This document shows positions 7,697-15,271 of a stretch of 64,000 nt of DNA, piece by piece (within the stretch, counting starts at the first letter, position 1; each line of letters begins with the position of its first letter). The notes under the pieces are model-generated. The model had not been told where the DNA came from, made no database searches, and was given only the letters and a program-made list of their open reading frames with translations. This DNA comes from Sphingomonas sp. Leaf20. GTDB lineage: Bacteria > Pseudomonadota > Alphaproteobacteria > Sphingomonadales > Sphingomonadaceae. The translations under genes and the position numbers were made by a program. The DNA lies in the NCBI RefSeq assembly GCF_001421535.1, contig NZ_LMKN01000001.1, forward strand, positions 62,001-126,000, read 5' to 3'.

Positions 7697-8281
7697 ATGA
7701 GATGGCTACTTGCCCCTAATCCACATGCCTGGGAATCTCTAGGCCAATGGGTTAAACGGATTGGCCAGCAATACGGATACCCCTCCGTCGAGAGTTTTAT
7801 GGAACAGTACGGTTTTCATAACCTTACTAGTGCCGATCTTTTCTACAGCCCCTCAGAAGACGCATTGAACGTTATATCTCGCAATACTGGTTACACCCCC
7901 CTTCTACTATCGCGTCGAACGTGTACTTTTTTCGGTAATCTGCGGAATTTAGATACAGTTCATAGTTGTAAATTGGAGTACGTGCGTCGTCACGTAGTGA
8001 CTGACTTAGACGCCCCTTCACTTTTTAAGCGACGTGACATGCCACTGGTCTTTACCAAGCCGCATTTGCACAAAAAGACTGCTATCCGATTTGGAAAAGG
8101 CGCGGCTCGCGAGCTGACTAAGCTCTGCGCCAGTCGGCCCGCCACGAGCATTGTCTTTAGCAATTTACCACAACTAGTCTTTTCGAAACGAGAGACCATA
8201 GATATTTGCGCGATTATAATTGATAGCGGTTGCGAGTTGTTCGATATGCAGAGCCTGCTCAGAGTATCCCATAGGTTATAA
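7697..8281 (+). CDS. Possible TniQ-like protein, short and AT-rich
   Basis: This 194-aa protein opens with ESLGQWVKRIGQQYGYPSVE (about residues 13-32), which resembles the start of TniQ domains, the target-selection factors of Tn5053/Tn7-type transposons ('ESLxSWxxRxAxxxG'). Beyond about residue 90 I recognise nothing. The usual TniQ zinc-finger Cys/His pattern is only partly visible (one Cys each in RRTCTF and HSCKLE). The base composition is clearly AT-richer than the flanks, a sign of transfer. It may be a truncated or diverged TniQ. The context supports the idea: a resolvase lies upstream and an element end in comM downstream. Confidence 0.45.
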   Translation: MRWLLAPNPHAWESLGQWVKRIGQQYGYPSVESFMEQYGFHNLTSADLFYSPSEDALNVISRNTGYTPLLLSRRTCTFFGNLRNLDTVHSCKLEYVRRHVVTDLDAPSLFKRRDMPLVFTKPHLHKKTAIRFGKGAARELTKLCASRPATSIVFSNLPQLVFSKRETIDICAIIIDSGCELFDMQSLLRVSHRL

Positions 8282-8305
8282 CTAGACTTTATCTGCATTT
8301 TTGAG

Positions 8306-8542
8306 ATGCTGAGATGGCACATTCATCAAAGAGCAAGCCGTGCAGCAAAACCGTCAAGATTGCGGGGGCGTCAACCAAGCCTATCATTTTCCGAAGCAGC
8401 CGATGCCTGTCGACGATTCGAAAACGGCGAGAAGGTCATCGATATAGCGGACAGGTACGGCGTAGCTCGATCGACCGTCTATCAATACCTAAAAGCTCGC
8501 TCGATTGTGAACCTTCACGCTAAACTGCATCCTCTCATCTGA
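8306..8542 (+). pseudogene. Remnant of a serine-recombinase C-terminal HTH
   Basis: The 78-codon reading frame contains GRQPSLSFSEAADACRRFENG then VIDIADRYGVARSTVYQYL (about residues 21-64). This is the C-terminal helix-turn-helix of resolvase/invertase proteins. No catalytic domain precedes it in any frame. The ATG at 8306 has no clear ribosome binding site, and the region before the HTH is low-complexity basic sequence. It is most likely a decayed recombinase tail or a small stand-alone HTH protein, situated about 110 nt inside the putative element end. Confidence 0.45.
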
Positions 8543-8656
8543 ACCAGAAACGACCGCTAGCTCTCCCACATCGAATGGTTTATTGCCCGAGTGCAATTGC
8601 TTGATCCCCACTGCAACCGGCAGTGCATCAGTGCAAATCCCAGCGCCGGGTGTACA
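8543..8656. mobile_element. Putative right end of an element inserted in comM
   Basis: The comM reading frame breaks at 8656, where the minus strand reads TGTACACCC. Tn7/Tn5053-type elements start with TGT. Inside this end the plus strand carries three AGTGCA copies (8590, 8622, 8630) and a related ACTGCAAC, resembling the repeated transposase-binding sites of such ends. If 5-bp target duplication occurred, the duplicated sequence would be CCGCC on the plus strand (8657-8661). The left end must lie outside the window or be degraded. This is inferred from the gene disruption, not from a known end sequence. Confidence 0.5.
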
Positions 8657-9531
8657 CCGCCCCCCGTGAGCGCCGCCATCGAGGCCGAGTGATGCGGCGC
8701 GCGAAACGGTCGCGTGCGCGTCAGCCGTCCGCCCGTCAGCGTCCCCGCGACCGACTGGACCATCGACACCTCGAGTGCCTCGGCCGCATCGAGCGGGGGC
8801 AGGATTCCCGGCAGGCATGCGGCCATCAGCGACTTGCCCGACCCCGGGGGACCGCAAAGAAGCAGATTGTGCCCGCCCGCAGCGGCGATCTCGAGCGCGC
8901 GCTTGGCGGTCTCCTGCCCGCGGACCTGCGCGAGATCGGGCCCTGGCGCCGCGGCGTCGACGGTTCCTGGCTCGGGCGCTCGCAACAGGCCATGGCCTTT
9001 GAAATGATTGATCAGCGCGAGCAGATCGGGCGCTGCGATCACGTCGACCGAACCGGCCCAGGCCGCCTCCGCGCCCTGCGACGCCGGGCATATCAGCCCC
9101 TTGCCGATCTGCGACGCGTGGAGTGCCGCGAGCAGGACACCGGGCGACGCCGTGATCCGCGCGTCGAGCCCCAGTTCGCCGACGACGACATAATCGGCGA
9201 GCATTTCCGCGTCGATCACCCCCATCGCCGCGAGCAATGCGAGCGCGACAGGTAGATCGAAATGCGATCCTTCTTTCGGAAGATCGGCCGGCGACAGGTT
9301 CACCGCGATCCGTTTCGGCGGCAGCGCGAGCCCCATCCCGGCGATCGCGCCGCGCACGCGTTCGCGGCTTTCGCCGACGGCCTTGTCGGCCAGTCCGACG
9401 AGATTGAAGGCAGGAAGTCCGGGAATCAGCTGGACTTGCACCTCGACCGCGCGCGCTTCCAACCCAAGATACGCCACCGTCGACACGATCGCAGCCACTG
9501 CGTTTCCCCCGCAACGCCGCGTTTTTGCCAC
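8657..9531 (-). pseudogene. comM: comM/yifB Mg-chelatase-like AAA ATPase, 3'-truncated
   Basis: The N-terminal 291 or so residues match ComM/YifB, the hexameric helicase that promotes branch migration during natural transformation. There is an N-terminal Lon-protease-like domain (GLPAFNLVGLADKAV, IAVNLSPADLPKEG), the Walker A GPPGSGKS at about residue 222, and FRAPHHSAS. The frame then leaves the family after LTGGG, where 'RPGEISLAHxGVLFLDE' (Walker B) is expected. Translation would continue for 33 foreign residues to a stop at 8557. Full-length relatives are about 500 aa, so Walker B, the sensor regions and the C-terminal domain are lost. The protein should be inactive. The cause appears to be element insertion at 8656. 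Confidence 0.85.
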
Positions 9532-9617
9532 GTCCTGTGCTATTCATACCGGAATGTGCATCCCCGCAATGCCTCGCGGCCTTGCGCCGTCTTGCGATCC
9601 TAACACACCAGCGCCAA

Positions 9618-9938
9618 ATGCCGCCCGTGACCGTCATCCGCCCCCGCGTCTTCCGTATCGGCCAGCTTGCACTTGGCGGCCTGCTGATCGTCATTGCCCC
9701 TGCGCTCGCGCCCGTGCCCGGGCCGGCGGGAATATTCCTGTTCGCCGGAGGTATGGTGCTCGTGCTGCGCAATTCGCCGCGCGCCCGACGTCGCTGGGCA
9801 CGGCTGAAGCGGCGCTGGCCGCGAACGGGGCATCTCGTCGACCGGGTCATGCGTCGGCGAAGCGCTCTGCGCCGCCACACCCGGAGCAAGGCCTCGCCAG
9901 CCGGATCATCCGCGCTACAAACGCGAAGCGTCAATTGA
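9618..9938 (+). CDS. Small membrane protein with PGP motif, 106 aa
   Basis: One hydrophobic hairpin-like region (about residues 13-47) contains VPGPAGI, followed by a very basic tail (RARRRWARLKRRWPR). This resembles the small 'PGPGW'-type transmembrane proteins often found in alphaproteobacteria. The start at 9618 is chosen because the earlier in-frame sequence is not hydrophobic and overlaps the comM start region. No Shine-Dalgarno stands out. It lies between comM (divergent) and rpmH. Function unknown. Confidence 0.6.
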   Translation: MPPVTVIRPRVFRIGQLALGGLLIVIAPALAPVPGPAGIFLFAGGMVLVLRNSPRARRRWARLKRRWPRTGHLVDRVMRRRSALRRHTRSKASPAGSSALQTRSVN

Positions 9939-9975
9939 CTTACCCGCCCCGTTTCCGTAAGCGCCCACCCATCAA

Positions 9976-9998
9976 GGCCGTCCCCGTGGCGGCCGTTT
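9976..9998 (+). terminator. Short hairpin with T-run before rpmH
   Basis: GGCCG (9976-9980) pairs with CGGCC (9990-9994) and is followed by GTTTTCT. It lies about 40 nt after the membrane-protein stop and 31 nt before the rpmH ATG, so it could terminate the upstream transcript or act in the rpmH leader. Confidence 0.4.
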
Positions 9999-10018
9999 TC
10001 TATTTGATGACCTAGGGA

Positions 10019-10540
10019 ATGACCAATGAAGCGGACCTTTCAGCCGAGCAACCTGGTACGCGCACGCCGTCACGGCTTCCGCGCACGGATGGCGACGGTC
10101 GGCGGCCGGGCAGTGATCCACGCACGCCGCGCCCGCGGTCGCAAGAAGCTGTCGGCCTAACAATTCTCGACAAGCGCCGCGATTTTCTCGCGGCGAATGC
10201 GGGGAAGCGCGCACCGATGCCGGGATTCGTCCTGCTCATGCGCCCCCGCGACGATGGTGACGACACGATGCGAATCGGCTTCACCGTCACCAAGAAGATC
10301 GGCAACGCCGTTGTCCGGAACCGCATGAAACGGCGGTTGCGGGCGTTGGCGCGTGAGCTGTTGGCGGAGCGCGGCGTTGCGGGGGCGGATCACGTGCTGA
10401 TCGGTCGCAATGGCGGGATCGAACGCGATTACGCGTTGTTGCGGACCGAGCTGGGCAAGGCGTTCCGCAAGGTAACGCCGCAAGCCGCTCCCGATACCAC
10501 CCCGGCGAAGGCCGGGGCCCAAACGGGAAAGCGGCCGTGA
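10019..10540 (+). CDS. rnpA: Ribonuclease P protein component, frame spans rpmH
   Basis: RnpA is the protein subunit of RNase P, which matures tRNA 5' ends. The conserved domain begins near 10157 ([14 protein letters not shown]), includes [18 protein letters not shown] and MKRRLRAL (the RNR motif), and ends in a helix before a tail. The only ATG/GTG/TTG in frame upstream of the domain is the ATG at 10019, 7 nt before the rpmH ATG. The rnpA frame therefore runs open through all of rpmH (46 extra residues). The alternative is a rare start such as ATT at 10163. The last 12 or so codons ([13 protein letters not shown]) coincide with the left arm of a REP-like palindrome. I give the longest frame; the domain is certain, the start is not. 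Confidence 0.85.
   Translation: MTNEADLSAEQPGTRTPSRLPRTDGDGRRPGSDPRTPRPRSQEAVGLTILDKRRDFLAANAGKRAPMPGFVLLMRPRDDGDDTMRIGFTVTKKIGNAVVRNRMKRRLRALARELLAERGVAGADHVLIGRNGGIERDYALLRTELGKAFRKVTPQAAPDTTPAKAGAQTGKRP
10026..10160 (+). CDS. rpmH: 50S ribosomal protein L34
   Basis: This 44-aa protein is the exact family length: MKRTFQPSN at the start, HGFRARM in the middle and RGRKKLSA at the end. It is a component of the large ribosomal subunit. The Shine-Dalgarno AGGGA (10014-10018) sits 7 nt before the ATG, ideal spacing. The gene lies entirely inside the open rnpA reading frame. It is too short for many ORF callers but is unmistakable. Confidence 0.98.
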   Translation: MKRTFQPSNLVRARRHGFRARMATVGGRAVIHARRARGRKKLSA

Positions 10541-10594
10541 CCACGCGCCGCCATTGGTTACTCGGCGCCCCCAATTGGGCCCCGGCCTCCGCCG
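10503..10594. repeat. REP-like inverted repeat overlapping the rnpA 3' end
   Basis: The arm at 10503-10522 (CGGCGAAGGCCGGGGCCCAA) and the arm at 10575-10594 are inverted copies with one mismatch over 20 nt. The left arm is inside the rnpA coding sequence and encodes its last dozen residues. Palindromes with this GGCGAAGGC-GGGGCCC core are typical of sphingomonad intergenic repeats. The spacer holds the rnpA stop at 10538. Confidence 0.75.
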
Positions 10595-10651
10595 AGGTAG
10601 TGCGTGAGTATGCATGGCGTGGTGCCCAAAGTGTCACCTCCCCCCGTGTCG

Positions 10652-10706
10652 TGTTCTCCCGCGAAGGGGGGAGCACAGCCTGGGTCCCCGCCTTCGCGGG
10701 AGAACA
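10652..10706. repeat. REP-like hairpin between rnpA and yidD
   Basis: Perfect 16-bp arms (10652-10667 and 10691-10706, TGTTCTCCCGCGAAGG and its complement) enclose a 23-nt loop. Together with the palindrome at 10503-10594 this fills the rnpA-yidD gap. It could attenuate or stabilise the operon mRNA between rnpA and yidD, or be a mobile REP unit. Confidence 0.8.
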
Positions 10707-10736
10707 AAATTGGGGCAGGATTGCCCCGGCTGCATC

Positions 10737-10985
10737 ATGCTAGCCCGCCTCCTCATCCTCATCGCGCGCGGCTGGCAACTCGGCCCTTCGCTCGTCCTGC
10801 CGCCCACTTGCCGCTACGATCCTTCCTGTTCCGCCTATGCAATCGAGGCCGTTGGGCGCTATGGCGCGCTCAAGGGGGGCTGGTTGGCGGCGAAGCGTAT
10901 CGCTCGCTGCCATCCGTGGGGCGGGCATGGACCCGACCCAGTCCCAGAGCTGAAGCCTGAGAAATTGAAAGACGCCGCCCTGTGA
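10737..10985 (+). CDS. yidD: Membrane protein insertion efficiency factor YidD
   Basis: This 82-aa protein is the typical size. It has an N-terminal amphipathic/hydrophobic helix ([13 protein letters not shown]), then the family core [26 protein letters not shown] and RCHPW. YidD sits at the inner membrane and helps YidC-dependent insertion. The start at 10737 is the ATG that gives the family N-terminus; the longer frame upstream is REP-derived sequence. The stop codon overlaps the GTG start of yidC by 4 nt, so the two are translationally coupled. Confidence 0.95.
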   Translation: MLARLLILIARGWQLGPSLVLPPTCRYDPSCSAYAIEAVGRYGALKGGWLAAKRIARCHPWGGHGPDPVPELKPEKLKDAAL

Positions 10986-12691
10986 AAGACGACAAGCAGA
11001 ATTTCGTGCTGTTCGCGGTGATCGCGGCGCTCATCCTGTTCGGATGGCCGATGATCCAGGGCAAGTTCTTCCCCACCGCAAATCCCCCGGTCACCAAGAT
11101 CGAGGGTGGCAAGACCAAGCCGCTCGCGAACCCCGCCGCGGATCCCGCCGCTGACGGTGCCGCCGCGATCGGTGACCGCACCGCCGTCATCGCGAGCACG
11201 CCGCGCATCCGGATCGAGACGCCGCGCGTCTCCGGCTCGATCAACCTCAAGGGCGCGCGGATCGACGATCTCGTGCTCAAGGGCTATGACGAGACGGTCG
11301 CGAAGAACTCGCCCCCGATCCGCCTGTTGTCGCCTGCGGGCGCGCCGGACGCCTATTTCGCGAGCTTCGGCTGGCGTGCGCAGGGTCTGACCCCGCCCGC
11401 TGCCGACGCCGTCTGGACGCCCTCGGGCGCAACCACGCTGACGCCCACCACCCCCGTCACGCTCGACGCGACCAACGCCACCGGTCAGCGCTTCCGCATC
11501 CAGATCGCGGTCGACCAGGATTACATGTTCACGGTCCGCCAGACCGTCCTGAACGCCGGGACCGCGCCCGTCCCCGTCGCGACCTATGGCCTCGTCAACC
11601 GCGTCGGCATCTCGAAGGATCCGTCGTCGATGACGATCCATGTCGGGCCGATGTCGGTCGACAATGGCGGCGCACACTATCGTCCCGACTACAAGGACAT
11701 CGACGAGGCGCCGCAGAAGTTCACGACGACCGGCGGCTGGCTCGGCTTTACCGACAAATACTGGCTGACCGCGATCATCCCCGACCAGGGCCAGGCGTTC
11801 GACGGCCAGTTCCGCGCGGGTGCAAACAAGGCCTATCAGGCCGACTACGCACTCCAGCCCAAGCAGGTCGCACCGGGCCAGGCGATCACGCAGGTCTCGC
11901 GCTTCTTCGCCGGCGCCAAGGAAGTCCGCCTGCTCGATCGCTACACCGATCAGGCCGGCGGTGTCGCCAAGCTCGACTATGCGATCGACTGGGGCTGGTT
12001 CCGGATCGTCGAGAAGCCGATCTTCTACTATCTCGACTGGCTGTACCGCACGGTCGGCAATTTCGGCCTCGCGATCATCCTGCTGACGGTCACGATCCGC
12101 GGGCTGCTGTTCCCGATCGCGCAGCGCCAGTTCAAGTCAATGGCGGCAATGCGCGCCGTCCAGCCCAAGGCGAAGGCGCTGCAGGAGAAGCACAAGGACG
12201 ACAAGCTCCGCCTGCAGCAGGAGACGATGGCGCTGTACAAGGCCGAGGGTGTCAATCCGCTCGCGGGTTGCGCGCCGACGCTGCTCCAGATCCCGATCAT
12301 GTACGCACTGTACAAGGTGCTGATGCTGACGATCGAGATGCGTCACCAGCCGTTCGTCGCGTGGATCAAGGATCTGTCCGCGCCCGATCCGCTGACGCCG
12401 CTCAACCTGTTCGGCCTGCTCGCCTTCACGCCGCCGCACTTCATCGCGATCGGCGTCGTGCCGATCATTCTGGGCATCAGCATGTACTTCCAGTTCAAGC
12501 TGAACCCGACGCCGATGGACGACACGCAGAAGCAGGTCTTCGCGTTGCTGCCATGGGTGCTGATGTTCGTGATGGCGCCGTTCGCGGTCGGCCTCCAGGT
12601 CTACTGGATCACGTCGAACTGCCTGACGATCATCCAGCAAAAGCTGCTCTACGCCCGGCATCCGGGTCTGAAAGTTCCGGTGACCAAGTGA
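10982..12691 (+). CDS. yidC: Membrane protein insertase YidC
   Basis: This 569-aa protein is the usual length for Gram-negative YidC. An N-terminal membrane segment (about residues 7-24) is followed by a large periplasmic beta domain (about 35-330). The conserved insertase core has five membrane segments, beginning near [22 protein letters not shown], with TIRGLLFP carrying the conserved Arg of the hydrophilic groove. It inserts and folds inner-membrane proteins alone or with SecYEG. It starts at GTG 10982, overlapping yidD by 4 nt, and ends in a 4-nt overlap with engB. Confidence 0.98.
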   Translation: MKDDKQNFVLFAVIAALILFGWPMIQGKFFPTANPPVTKIEGGKTKPLANPAADPAADGAAAIGDRTAVIASTPRIRIETPRVSGSINLKGARIDDLVLKGYDETVAKNSPPIRLLSPAGAPDAYFASFGWRAQGLTPPAADAVWTPSGATTLTPTTPVTLDATNATGQRFRIQIAVDQDYMFTVRQTVLNAGTAPVPVATYGLVNRVGISKDPSSMTIHVGPMSVDNGGAHYRPDYKDIDEAPQKFTTTGGWLGFTDKYWLTAIIPDQGQAFDGQFRAGANKAYQADYALQPKQVAPGQAITQVSRFFAGAKEVRLLDRYTDQAGGVAKLDYAIDWGWFRIVEKPIFYYLDWLYRTVGNFGLAIILLTVTIRGLLFPIAQRQFKSMAAMRAVQPKAKALQEKHKDDKLRLQQETMALYKAEGVNPLAGCAPTLLQIPIMYALYKVLMLTIEMRHQPFVAWIKDLSAPDPLTPLNLFGLLAFTPPHFIAIGVVPIILGISMYFQFKLNPTPMDDTQKQVFALLPWVLMFVMAPFAVGLQVYWITSNCLTIIQQKLLYARHPGLKVPVTK

Positions 12692-13368
12692 ACGACGTCC
12701 CCCACCTCGGCCCCGATCTCGAGCAGACCGACACGCCGTTCACCGCGGAACAGCTCGAGCATGCGCGGAAGTTGTTCGCAGGCCATGTCGGCTTTCTGAA
12801 GTCCGCGCCGACGCTCGAATTCCTGCCCGACGCGACGGTGCCGGAGGTGGCGTTTGCGGGGCGTTCGAACGTCGGCAAGTCGTCATTGCTCAATGCGTTG
12901 ACGGGCCGCAATTCGATGGCGCGCACGTCGAACACGCCGGGCCGCACGCAGGAGCTGAACTTCTTCGACGTCGGCGCGCCGCTCGCGTTCCGTCTCGTCG
13001 ACATGCCGGGCTATGGTTTCGCCAAGGCGCCCAAGGACGTCGTCAAGAAGTGGCGGTTCCTGATCAACGACTTCCTGCGCGGCCGCGACGTGCTCAAGCG
13101 CGCGCTCGTGCTGATCGATTCGCGCCACGGCATCAAGGATGTCGACCGCGAAATCCTCGAGATGCTCGACAAGGCCGCGGTGAGCTACCGCATGGTCCTG
13201 ACCAAGGCGGACAAGATCAAGGCGTCCGAACTCGTCGAGGTCACCGAGCGCACCGCGCTCGAGGCGCGCAAGCGCCCCGCCGCGCATCCCGACATCCTCG
13301 TCACGTCGAGCGAATACGGCATGGGCATCCCCGAGCTGCGCGCGGCGGTGGTCGAAGCGGTCAGCTAA
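12688..13368 (+). CDS. engB: Ribosome biogenesis GTPase EngB/YihA
   Basis: This 226-aa GTP-binding protein of the TRAFAC class is needed for 50S subunit assembly. G1 is GRSNVGKSS (about residue 57), switch I has the conserved TPGRTQ, G3 is DMPGYG, G4 is TKAD and G5 is TSS. The GTG start at 12688 overlaps the yidC stop (GTGA). It is the last gene of the tight rpmH-rnpA-yidD-yidC-engB run. Confidence 0.97.
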   Translation: MNDVPHLGPDLEQTDTPFTAEQLEHARKLFAGHVGFLKSAPTLEFLPDATVPEVAFAGRSNVGKSSLLNALTGRNSMARTSNTPGRTQELNFFDVGAPLAFRLVDMPGYGFAKAPKDVVKKWRFLINDFLRGRDVLKRALVLIDSRHGIKDVDREILEMLDKAAVSYRMVLTKADKIKASELVEVTERTALEARKRPAAHPDILVTSSEYGMGIPELRAAVVEAVS

Positions 13369-13434
13369 CACCCGCGCATCCGGCGGGGGCCGCAGAGATT
13401 GCCCTCGCCCGTCCGGCCCGCTAGTCCCCGGGCC

Positions 13435-14109
13435 ATGAAACTCGTCATCGGCAACAAGGCCTATTCCTCCTGGTCGCTCCGCGGCTGGCTCGCGTGCAAG
13501 CACTCCGGGCTGCCTTTCGAAGAGGTCGTCGTGCCGATGTACGACGCCGACTGGGAAAAGCGCCGGCAGGGTGACGAGTTCGCGCCCTCGTCGGGCAAGG
13601 TACCCATCCTGTGGGACGGCGAGGCGGTCGTGTGGGACAGCCTCGCGATCGTCGACTATCTCGCGGACAAGGTCGGTCGCGACCGGTTCTGGCCCGCCGA
13701 CGAAGCGGCGCGCGCGATGGCGCGCTCGATGGCAGCGGAAATGCACTCCAGCTTCGCCGCGCTTCGCAAGAAGCACAGCATGAACGTCCGGCAGATCTTC
13801 CCGGCGCAGCGTCCCGACGACGACGTGCTCGTCGATCTGCAGCGGATCATGGAACTCTGGGCGCAGGCGCGCGCGCGATTCGGTGGCGACGGCCAGTTCC
13901 TCTTCGGGCAGTTCGGCGCGGCGGACATCATGTTCGCCCCCGTCGTCACGCGGATCGTGACCTATCAGCTTCCGATCGCCCGCTTCGCGCAGGGCTATAT
14001 GCAGGCCATGTTCGAACACCCCTTCATGCAGGACTGGATCGCCGGTGCGCAGGAAGAGGAATGGGTGATCGAACAATATGAGCAGCCCGCGTCGAGCCCG
14101 ACGCGATGA
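13435..14109 (+). CDS. Glutathione S-transferase family protein
   Basis: This 224-aa protein has the thioredoxin-fold N-domain of GSTs. NKAYSSWSLRGWLA carries the active-site Ser/Tyr region, KVPILWDGE is the cis-Pro turn, and VWDSLAIVDYLAD is the glutathione-binding signature. The helical C-domain follows (about residues 90-220), with FGAADIMFAPVV as the N-capping box equivalent. It is cytoplasmic; the electrophile is unknown. The start at 13435 fits the family N-terminus. The stop overlaps the dapE ATG by 4 nt. Confidence 0.92.
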   Translation: MKLVIGNKAYSSWSLRGWLACKHSGLPFEEVVVPMYDADWEKRRQGDEFAPSSGKVPILWDGEAVVWDSLAIVDYLADKVGRDRFWPADEAARAMARSMAAEMHSSFAALRKKHSMNVRQIFPAQRPDDDVLVDLQRIMELWAQARARFGGDGQFLFGQFGAADIMFAPVVTRIVTYQLPIARFAQGYMQAMFEHPFMQDWIAGAQEEEWVIEQYEQPASSPTR

Positions 14110-15227
14110 TCGATCCGCTGGCGCTGGCGCAGGCGCTGCTCGCGGCGGACAGCGTCACGCCGGCACGGGGCGTCGTGTTCGACGTTCTCGACGCGGCATT
14201 GCGCCCGATCGGCTTTGCGGTCGACCGGTTCGTCGTCGGCGAGGCGCCCGACGGTCCGGTCGAGAACATGCTCGCGATCCGGACGGGCAGCGGCCCGCAT
14301 CTGGCATTTGCCGGGCATCTGGACGTCGTGCCGCCCGGCGATGGCTGGACCGGGTCACCCTGGTCCGCAGAGGTCCGTGACGGGCTGCTCTACGGCCGCG
14401 GCGCGGTCGACATGAAGGGGGCGATCGCCGCCTTCGCCGCCGCCGCCGGCCGCAGCGATGCCGGCACGCTCTCGCTGATCATCACCGGCGACGAGGAAGG
14501 GCCCGCGACCTTCGGGACGCGCGCGCTGATCGACCGGATGGTCGCGCGCGATGTCGTCCCCGATCTGTGCATCGTCGGCGAACCGACCTCGACCGCCAGA
14601 CTGGGCGACGTCATCAAGATCGGCCGGCGGGGTTCGGTCAACATCTGGATCGAGGTCCCCGGGCGGCAGGGTCATGTCGCGTATCCGCATCTTGCGGACA
14701 ATCCGATCCCGCGCCTGATCGCGATCCTCGCCGATATCGGCACGATCGAGCTCGACCGCGGCAATGCGTGGTTCCAGCCGTCGAACATCGAGGTTACCGA
14801 CCTCACCGTCGGCAATCCCGCGCACAACGTGATCCCCGCCAGGGCGAGCGCACGGCTGAGTATCCGGTTCAACGACGAACACCGCGGCGGCGACCTGATC
14901 GACCGGATCGCGGCGGTGGCGGCGCGCCATGACCCTGCTGCGCAGGTCACCGGTCGGATATCGGGCGAGGCGTTCCTGACCGAGCCCGGCGCGTTGTCGG
15001 CGATGCTGTCCGGCTCGATCGAAGCGGTCACGGGCGTCGTGCCGGAGCTCTCGACGACCGGCGGTACGTCGGACGCGCGGTTCCTGTCGAAGCTGTGCCC
15101 GGTGGTCGAGTTCGGACTGATCAACGCGACGATGCACAAGGTCGACGAAGCCGTCGCGGTCGACGACCTGATCATGCTGACGGATATCTACGCAAACATG
15201 ATCGAGCGTGCGATGAGCGGTTCCTGA
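14106..15227 (+). CDS. dapE: Succinyl-diaminopimelate desuccinylase
   Basis: This 373-aa di-zinc M20-family enzyme converts N-succinyl-LL-diaminopimelate to LL-diaminopimelate and succinate in lysine and peptidoglycan synthesis. The metal and catalytic motifs are all present: GHLDVVPPGD (His, Asp), GRGAVDMKG (bridging Asp), GDEEGPA (catalytic Glu and metal Glu), VGEPTS and the late histidine in NATMHKVDE. The lid/dimer domain lies between about residues 175 and 290 (RRGSVNIWIEVPG). The ATG overlaps the GST stop by 4 nt. Confidence 0.96.
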   Translation: MIDPLALAQALLAADSVTPARGVVFDVLDAALRPIGFAVDRFVVGEAPDGPVENMLAIRTGSGPHLAFAGHLDVVPPGDGWTGSPWSAEVRDGLLYGRGAVDMKGAIAAFAAAAGRSDAGTLSLIITGDEEGPATFGTRALIDRMVARDVVPDLCIVGEPTSTARLGDVIKIGRRGSVNIWIEVPGRQGHVAYPHLADNPIPRLIAILADIGTIELDRGNAWFQPSNIEVTDLTVGNPAHNVIPARASARLSIRFNDEHRGGDLIDRIAAVAARHDPAAQVTGRISGEAFLTEPGALSAMLSGSIEAVTGVVPELSTTGGTSDARFLSKLCPVVEFGLINATMHKVDEAVAVDDLIMLTDIYANMIERAMSGS

Positions 15228-15271
15228 TCGCGACGACGATCGCGGGGAATGGCTCGAACTGGGGGAAAGAC

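Noticed and set aside
8314..8523. Alternative plus-strand frame over the HTH remnant
   Set aside because: The frame starting at 8306 carries the recognisable resolvase HTH; the 8314 frame has none.
8489..9934. Long minus-strand frame overlapping comM
   Set aside because: It is in the wrong frame relative to comM and consists of Arg-rich sequence with no family similarity.
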